In this document: one piece after another, positions 1-4,631 of the stretch
Layout: every line of letters begins with the position of its first letter
Position numbering within the stretch: position 1 is the stretch's first letter
Source: Verrucomicrobiota bacterium
GTDB lineage: Bacteria; Verrucomicrobiota; Verrucomicrobiia; Opitutales; UBA2995
Length of the DNA stretch: 8,162 bases
Reading direction: 5' to 3'
Assembly (NCBI GenBank): GCA_027297085.1
Contig: JAPUIL010000252.1
Location: forward strand, 1 to 8,162
Notes under the pieces: model-generated
The model's input: only the letters and a program-made list of their open reading frames with translations
The model's database searches: none
Told to the model about the DNA's origin: nothing
Translations under genes and position numbers: made by a program

Positions 1-1
1 A

Positions 2-280
2 AAACGCAAAGGACAAAACGTCCGGCGCAACCCGAAAATCAATATCAATTTTAATAATCCAAGTACTGCCCGCTTTATCTTACTCGATGCTTACATGCGT
101 TATACAGACCGGTTCCTCAATACGCTTCGTACCAAACTCACTGGCTTGAAAAAAACGGCCAACGGACGGGAGATTTTCGAGGCGACTATCGAAGAAGTTT
201 CTGGTATTCCCTTTACAGAATACACAAAACTGGCTTCCAAGGCTCAGACGGAAATGATACTCAAAAACCGTAAGGATTAA
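2..280 (+). CDS. 3' end of an unrecognised protein gene, truncated by window edge
   Basis: The reading frame is open from the first bases of the window to a TAA at 278-280, giving at least 92 residues. The ATG at 95 is an internal methionine rather than a convincing start: no Shine-Dalgarno site precedes it, and the frame stays open upstream. The visible protein is basic (about 10 Lys and 9 Arg). It starts with an Asn-rich segment (NINFNNPSTARF) and continues as probable amphipathic helices with no membrane segment, ending in the charged tail LKNRKD. I recognise no motif or family. The end is soluble-looking and could belong to a cytoplasmic protein. The next gene is convergent, so the two are not co-transcribed. 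Its reality rests on the long open frame and plausible protein composition, and its function is unknown. Confidence 0.55.
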   Translation, partial: KRKGQNVRRNPKININFNNPSTARFILLDAYMRYTDRFLNTLRTKLTGLKKTANGREIFEATIEEVSGIPFTEYTKLASKAQTEMILKNRKD

Positions 281-336
281 TTGAATACCGAATTTGGCAA
301 CTAAACCTTGTCACCGTCGCAGAAGTCGGAAACCAG

Positions 337-2517
337 TCATCCACCGATGCCCGCCAACCAGATCAGAACAGCGATCACGAGGAAGCAAATACCGATAGAA
401 GCGAGGAAACCAATATAATCTTTCGGTCTTGGTTTGACGAATTCAAGATCCGTGCCGGGGAAGAGAAGACGATCTTCGAATCGATTAGGATTTTGGTAAG
501 ATAATTCCAAGTTCTGCAAGTCCGCCTCGTGATCGGGGTCGACCTCCGTCTTCATTTTTACGTAGTAACGATCGAGTGCTTCCCTGGAGTTTCGCGGTGT
601 GAAGAAACTGGCAATGATCAGCACCAGAAACGGCAACACCAGGCGGGTTGGAAGACGCAGCGTCTCGATGGTGGCTTTTGAGGCATTTGCCAGATCATAA
701 CCCAGCCATTTGTAGAGGAGGAAATCGATGCGGAAGTCTCCGGCGCCAATCATGGGCGCGTCATTCTGTTGGACGAGGATGAACTTACCGTCTTCTTCAC
801 GTTCCTCGATAAATTTGAGCAACTGCTGGTCCTTGGGCTTTACGCCGCCCTGCCAGAAGATCGATTTGCCGCCGGATTGAATGATGATTTCGATAGGCTG
901 TCCAGCAATCGCTACTGGTGGCTCAGCGCCAACCTGATTGGTTTCCCAGGTCTCGCGCCGCGCCACATCCGCCGGCGTCGCTGTGCGCGTGAACGTTGTG
1001 GTAACGATGTTGGTTGTGGTGGTAAAATCAGGGTTGGTTCGCATGCCCGGCACGCGGGAAATAACGGCAGGCAGAACGAGGAAAAAAACGAACGAAAAGA
1101 CGATCGTAATCCAAACAGATGTTCGGTTTGCGCGCCGCCAGAACATGCCGATCCAGAACGGCGCGGCGAAGAGGATCGGAAGCTCGAGTGCCATCTTGAA
1201 CTGCCCGAATACATCCGCCATGGTCAAGGCAAAGATCGAAGCGCCCACGATGATCACAAGCCCGGTGATCCGGGCGACGAGAATGTAAGTTCTTTCCGAG
1301 GCGCTGGGATTGATGTAGGCTGCGAATACGTTTCGCGAAACCAGCGCGGAGGTGACTATCATGTAGGTGTCGGCCGAGCTCATCAATGCGGCCAGGAGAC
1401 AGGCCAACATTAGCCCTACCAGGCCGATGTTGAGCGGTCCGAGAATTTCCCGGGCCGCCACGCCCCAAACCCGGTCCGGGTCGGCTGCGATTTCCGCATT
1501 ACCGGCCAGTAAGGCAAGAGAGATCAAGGCTGTGAGCGCCCAGCCCACTGTGCAGAGCCGCTTGAGAAAATTTCCGGTAACCAGGCCGATCCGCGCTTCG
1601 TCCTCGCTCTTGGCCGAGCCACCGCCTGTTGCGATGAAGTGGGGCTGGACCACAATGCCGATTAGCGCCAGCAGGGTCAGCGAAATGATATATTGAATAG
1701 GAAATTCGCCCGCGCTCGGTCCGGCGAAGAGACTGAAGTAATCGCTCGATACCCGTTCGTGCATGATGGTGAAGCCGTCCAATACTCCCATCGTTGCGGG
1801 ATCGCCGAATTCTTTAACCAATGCCCAAAGCCCAAACGGAATCAGCAGAACAGAAAGAAGAATGATGAAGATTCCCTGAACGAGGTCGGTCCAGTAAGCG
1901 GCGGTGAGCCCGCCAAGCACGCCGTAGATGATGACGATGAAGGCGATTACAGGAACCAGCGTGTATTGCAGATCCATGCCAAACGCGGTTTCGACGCCAA
2001 GGAGCGGGACCGCGAATTTGGCGATCGCAGAGAACATCGTCGAGAGGTAGGTCATGTAGAAAATAATGGCGAAAGCAGTGTAGGCAACACCCATGGCCTT
2101 GGATTCGTAGCGTTCAACGAACCAGTCACCCAGAGTCAGATGCCGCATGCGCCGGTACCAGACACCGGTGATCCAGTAAATCGGTGTAACGAACAACCAC
2201 ATTAACGCCGACCACACGCCACTCAGCCCGCTGGTCCACCCGGTTCGACCGACCGTAACCGGTTCGTGAGCGCCCGTGCCGGCGCCGAATGCTGCGAAAG
2301 TCTGGAGTAGTTTACCGAAACCGCGACCACCCATGAAATAATCCTCCTGGTTTTTGATCCGTCGCATGGCCCAAATGCCGATGCCGACCATGCCTCCGAA
2401 ATAGAGAATGAGAACCGCGATATCGATCCAAGTCATACGATTGGAGGTAGTGGAACTGAGAAGGGGAGTCAAGACCGGCGACTGCCGATCTATAGCTTTT
2501 GACGTGTCATCATTCAC
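337..2517 (-). CDS. Sodium:solute symporter (SSS/SLC5 family), long C-terminal variant
   Basis: This is an inner-membrane Na+-coupled transporter of the LeuT fold; the substrate cannot be read from sequence. A hydrophilic leader (residues 1-27) precedes TM1 at about 29-51. The family signature in TM5 is present as GGLTAAYWTDLVQG (202-215). The TM8 segment AALMSSADT (376-384) carries the paired serines that help form the Na2 sodium site in vSGLT and SGLT proteins. At 726 residues it is longer than the usual 480-600. The excess is a soluble stretch at about 489-620, which begins with a Thr-rich run (499-512), followed by a helix at 621-639, a charged segment with the sequence YYVKMKTEVD, and a last helix at 701-723. 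I recall similar tails in Planctomycetes and Verrucomicrobia symporters, so this is probably a subfamily trait. The start chosen is ATG at 2517. Met28 (2436) is an alternative that would remove the leader; neither has a strong ribosome site. Confidence 0.95.
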   Translation of the reverse strand: MNDDTSKAIDRQSPVLTPLLSSTTSNRMTWIDIAVLILYFGGMVGIGIWAMRRIKNQEDYFMGGRGFGKLLQTFAAFGAGTGAHEPVTVGRTGWTSGLSGVWSALMWLFVTPIYWITGVWYRRMRHLTLGDWFVERYESKAMGVAYTAFAIIFYMTYLSTMFSAIAKFAVPLLGVETAFGMDLQYTLVPVIAFIVIIYGVLGGLTAAYWTDLVQGIFIILLSVLLIPFGLWALVKEFGDPATMGVLDGFTIMHERVSSDYFSLFAGPSAGEFPIQYIISLTLLALIGIVVQPHFIATGGGSAKSEDEARIGLVTGNFLKRLCTVGWALTALISLALLAGNAEIAADPDRVWGVAAREILGPLNIGLVGLMLACLLAALMSSADTYMIVTSALVSRNVFAAYINPSASERTYILVARITGLVIIVGASIFALTMADVFGQFKMALELPILFAAPFWIGMFWRRANRTSVWITIVFSFVFFLVLPAVISRVPGMRTNPDFTTTTNIVTTTFTRTATPADVARRETWETNQVGAEPPVAIAGQPIEIIIQSGGKSIFWQGGVKPKDQQLLKFIEEREEDGKFILVQQNDAPMIGAGDFRIDFLLYKWLGYDLANASKATIETLRLPTRLVLPFLVLIIASFFTPRNSREALDRYYVKMKTEVDPDHEADLQNLELSYQNPNRFEDRLLFPGTDLEFVKPRPKDYIGFLASIGICFLVIAVLIWLAGIGG

Positions 2518-2794
2518 TGCTCAATCTTCATAAAACATTACCAATGACCGAATGGCTAAGTTAAGCAGTTTTTCGTTAATTTCCCGAAGCGAGGCCGACG
2601 TTGGGGTCAATCCTTGTAATCGCTTGTCTGGCCATAGCCTGTCAAGGCGACGGCTGATGCATGCCACCTGTCCTGAGCTTGCCTGCCCTGAGCCTGCCGA
2701 AGGTGTCGATGGAATGCTGGATTGAAGGTTTACCCCTGCTCGAATGAAACGGACCGCAGATTCGCCTAAAGCCGGCTTAACCTAGTGACCTCCT
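2518..2794. promoter_or_regulatory. Divergent intergenic region between the two transporter genes
   Basis: This 277-bp spacer separates the divergent symporter and permease start codons, so promoters for both must lie here or the genes must be leaderless. I could not find a convincing sigma70 pair for either. The best - strand candidate, TTAACT with TAATGT at an 18-bp spacing, matches the -10 consensus at only three of six bases. The middle part (2621-2705) consists of palindromic repeat remnants, annotated separately. A perfect 10-bp palindrome, AAGCCGGCTT, lies at 2769-2778, 16 bp before the permease ATG. The permease start is preceded by GTGACCTCCT, which is pyrimidine-rich and not a Shine-Dalgarno sequence. 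Confidence 0.5.
2621..2705. repeat. Degenerate intergenic palindromic repeat remnants
   Basis: Two motifs lie side by side. The first, at about 2621-2660, reads CTTGTCTGGCCATAGCC, then a short loop, then GGCTGATG, so that TAGCC and GGCT can pair. It resembles, from memory, the GCCATAGC/GAAGGC-type hairpins that recur between genes in Verrucomicrobia. The second is a near-tandem duplication: CCTGAGCTTGCC (2672-2683) and CCTGAGCCTGCC (2687-2698) match at 11 of 12 bases, and the second runs into CGAAGG. That combination resembles the abundant intergenic motif CCTGAGC-(t/c)-TGTCGAAGG of many environmental bacteria. The copy-number claim is recollection; only the duplication and pairing are visible here. 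Confidence 0.5.
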
Positions 2795-4294
2795 ATGACC
2801 GACACACCTGAGGACGAAATCGTTTCACCCGTCCCATCGGATTCGAAAGGGCCCAAACTGCGCCGCGCCCTGGGTCCTCGAATTGCGATCGCGGTGGTTG
2901 TGGGAAACGTGATTGGCTCGGGCATCTTCCTGAAGCCGGGCAATATTGCGGCCGAGTCCGGAAACTTCGGATTGATCATGACGGTGTGGGTTTTTGGCGG
3001 TGTGCTTTGTATTCTCGGAGCGCTTTGCCTTGCCGAATTGGCCACCATGATGCCAAAGGCCGGGGGATTGTATGTCTATCTTCGTGAAGCCTATGGCCGG
3101 CCAGTTGCTTTTCTCTATGGTTGGACCGAGTTGCTGTTCGGCAAACCTGCGAGCATTGGCGCCTTGGCAATAGCGTTTATCGGCTCCCTGGGATTGTCGA
3201 TGGGCTGGCAAATGTCCGGGTTTGTCCAGGCATTGCTGGTTACGTTTGTCGTTGGGACCCTAGCGTGGGTGAATATCATGGGAGTGCTTTGGGGAGGCCG
3301 TTTGCAGATGGTTGTGACCATTGTAAAGGCGACCTTTCTGGCACTGGTGGCGGCTTTGCCGTTTTTGTTGATGCCCTTTGTGGACCAGAGCGTGGACTTT
3401 TCAAACTACGGAACGACCGTGGAAGCACGGCAAATCTCCCTGTCCGCTCAGGTTGGCGTCGTTTTACTCGCGGTTATGTGGGCCTACAACGGCTGGAACT
3501 CTATTATCTTCCTGGCGGAGGAAGTGCGCTCTCCTCAGCGAAATCTTCCCATCTCCCTCTTTGTAGGTATAGGCATCCTGATTGTTTTGTACATCTCCGC
3601 CAACTTCGCCTATCACGGCGTGTTGTCGATGGAGGAGATGCGCGCCGCCGGGGATCACGCTGCCGAGCAAATGCTGCACAAGCTGGTGGGTCCACTTGGT
3701 ATGGCGGCCATGTCGGCGGTCATTATGTGCAGCACCTTCGGCGCTATCAACACCAACCTGTTAGTAGCGCCACGCATCTCTTTTGCCATGGGCAGAGACG
3801 GTGTCTTCTTTCGTGAGCTAGGGCGGGTCCACCCGATCTACCGGACTCCGGTGGTGGCCATCCTCGTAACAGGATTGATGGCTGTGGCCCTGGTCTTTCT
3901 CGTAGTGCTCGGTCAGCATCTCGTGAGAGATGTCTCGGCGGCCAACTTCGACTCGGCGCTGCTCCAGCGGATTGTCGGTAGTCTGAAGGATGCATCGATT
4001 TTTGAACTGCTGACAAATTTCGTCATCTTCTCGGTCAGCATCTTTATTATCCTCGGAGTGCTAGCAGTCATTGTCCTCCGAATCAAACAGCCGGAAAGGG
4101 AGCGACCTTACAAAACGTGGGGCTTTCCGGTGACGCCGGTTATTTTCCTGAGCATCTACGTCTGGTTCCTGATCCAGATTTATCTGAACAAACCACTCGA
4201 GTCACGAATCGGTCTTCTGTTCATCGCACTAGGGATTCCAGTTTATTTCGCCTACCGCAAATGGTCCTCATCAGCAAAGGAGGAGGAAGGTTAA
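2795..4294 (+). CDS. APC-superfamily amino-acid permease (LAT-like)
   Basis: This is an inner-membrane secondary transporter, probably for an amino acid or related amine; the substrate is not determinable. At 499 residues it has the usual length, with about 12 hydrophobic segments and short cytoplasmic ends. TM1 carries GNVIGSGIF (37-45), the unwound glycine-rich stretch that binds the substrate carboxylate in APC proteins. The TM2-3 region reads AELATMMPKAGGLYVYLREA (80-99). TM6 and its following loop read WAYNGWNSIIFLAEEVRSP (229-247), closely resembling LAT/SteT-type exchangers. PRISFAMGRDGVFF (326-339) is the conserved loop after TM8. RPYKTWGFPVTPV (437-449) is the family motif before the last helices. 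A loop near 372-402 is somewhat extended. The start is the first in-frame ATG, placing about 28 polar residues before TM1; there is no Shine-Dalgarno site. It is divergent from the symporter and separated from the next gene by 337 bp, so it is probably monocistronic. Confidence 0.95.
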   Translation: MTDTPEDEIVSPVPSDSKGPKLRRALGPRIAIAVVVGNVIGSGIFLKPGNIAAESGNFGLIMTVWVFGGVLCILGALCLAELATMMPKAGGLYVYLREAYGRPVAFLYGWTELLFGKPASIGALAIAFIGSLGLSMGWQMSGFVQALLVTFVVGTLAWVNIMGVLWGGRLQMVVTIVKATFLALVAALPFLLMPFVDQSVDFSNYGTTVEARQISLSAQVGVVLLAVMWAYNGWNSIIFLAEEVRSPQRNLPISLFVGIGILIVLYISANFAYHGVLSMEEMRAAGDHAAEQMLHKLVGPLGMAAMSAVIMCSTFGAINTNLLVAPRISFAMGRDGVFFRELGRVHPIYRTPVVAILVTGLMAVALVFLVVLGQHLVRDVSAANFDSALLQRIVGSLKDASIFELLTNFVIFSVSIFIILGVLAVIVLRIKQPERERPYKTWGFPVTPVIFLSIYVWFLIQIYLNKPLESRIGLLFIALGIPVYFAYRKWSSSAKEEEG

Positions 4295-4373
4295 GCGAGA
4301 GTATTTCGAAATTATTGACCTATTCATTGATTCCAGGGTGTGATTTTAAAAGATGTCAAAACACTTGTATTCA

Positions 4374-4478
4374 GGTAGGGCAGCGGCGTCCTCGCCGCGC
4401 CGTGGTTTCTATTTATATGAATCAACACCGTGCGATGAGGACATAAAAGTGGCAGAACGAGGACGCTCTTGCCCTACC
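4374..4478. repeat. Inverted-repeat element with 21-bp arms (MITE/REP-like)
   Basis: The left arm (4374-4394) starts GGTAGGGCA and ends GCGTCCTCG. The right arm (4458-4478) is its reverse complement at 18 of 21 positions, with the three mismatches clustered in the middle triplet. Between them are 63 bp. A second, inner pairing exists: 4388-4406 (GTCCTCGCCGCGC...) against 4424-4442 (...GTGCGATGAGGAC), about 14 of 19 positions complementary, so the left arm can fold onto either partner. The element encodes nothing. Its GTAGGGCA ends resemble palindromic repeats I recall in verrucomicrobial intergenic regions. No target-site duplication is evident at the borders. It may end or stabilise the permease transcript, or be a non-autonomous mobile sequence. 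Confidence 0.75.
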
Positions 4479-4496
4479 ATGGGCGGATTGACTTAA

Positions 4497-4525
4497 ATGC
4501 CAGATAACTGACGATCATATATAAT
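4497..4525 (+). promoter_or_regulatory. Candidate sigma70-type promoter of the cytochrome/DUF1501 unit
   Basis: A perfect -10 hexamer TATAAT lies at 4520-4525 in an AT-rich run. At the ideal 17-bp spacing upstream, ATGCCA (4497-4502) matches the -35 consensus at four of six bases. Transcription would begin near 4532, about 100 nt before the ATG at 4632. The -10 box is strong evidence by composition, but AT-rich intergenic DNA produces such matches by chance. The site begins about 20 bp after the right end of the inverted repeat. Confidence 0.35.
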
Positions 4526-4631
4526 AATTTCCACTTTCGACATCGATTGAAATCACACTCGCGTCGTCCTTGCCTCCTTTAAAATCTCGACAGAATGGAG
4601 CTTTTTGAGTTTTGTTGAGAGTAGGATCTTG

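Larger units (their letters stand above)
4295..4631. other. Non-coding interval between permease and cytochrome gene
   Basis: I find no credible gene in this 337-bp stretch. It begins with AT-rich DNA including the perfect palindrome ATTTCGAAAT (4303-4312). It then holds the inverted-repeat element at 4374-4478, followed by an AT-rich block with a candidate promoter at 4497-4525. That leaves roughly 100 nt of untranslated leader before the preferred ATG at 4632. No intrinsic terminator with a T tract is visible after the permease stop, although the inverted repeat could fold in RNA. Confidence 0.6.

Noticed and set aside
769..1413. A 214-codon + strand open frame opposite the symporter gene
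   Set aside because: It is antisense to a clearly conserved transporter. Its product is rich in Arg, Gly, Asp and His in a pattern typical of a shadow frame, with no ribosome site or family motif.
1693..2205. A 170-codon + strand frame, also antisense to the symporter
   Set aside because: It has the same shadow character: highly charged, no hydrophobic core, no recognisable domain, and it overlaps essential transmembrane segments of the real gene.
3121..3816. A 231-codon + strand frame within the permease gene
   Set aside because: It is an out-of-frame shadow of a well-conserved APC protein, with Arg/Gly/Cys-rich composition and no independent support.
4278..4286. AGGAGG-like ribosome site just before the permease stop
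   Set aside because: It is simply the codons for the acidic C-terminal tail. No start codon lies at a suitable distance and no downstream gene follows in the interval.
4303..4312. ATTTCGAAAT palindrome as a terminator of the permease gene
   Set aside because: It is short and AT-rich, has no loop and is not followed by a T tract, so it would not form a stable terminator hairpin.
4374..4478. A full insertion sequence or CRISPR array at the repeat
   Set aside because: The element is only 105 bp, encodes no transposase, and has one inverted pair rather than regularly spaced direct repeats.
4488..4525. TTGACT (4488-4493) as the -35 for TATAAT at 4520
   Set aside because: The spacing would be 26 bp, far outside the 16-19 bp range, so ATGCCA at 17 bp was preferred despite a weaker match.
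4605..4607. TTG as the start of the cytochrome protein
   Set aside because: The ATG at 4632 has a better placed ribosome site and begins directly with a typical signal peptide, whereas the TTG start adds nine residues ahead of it.
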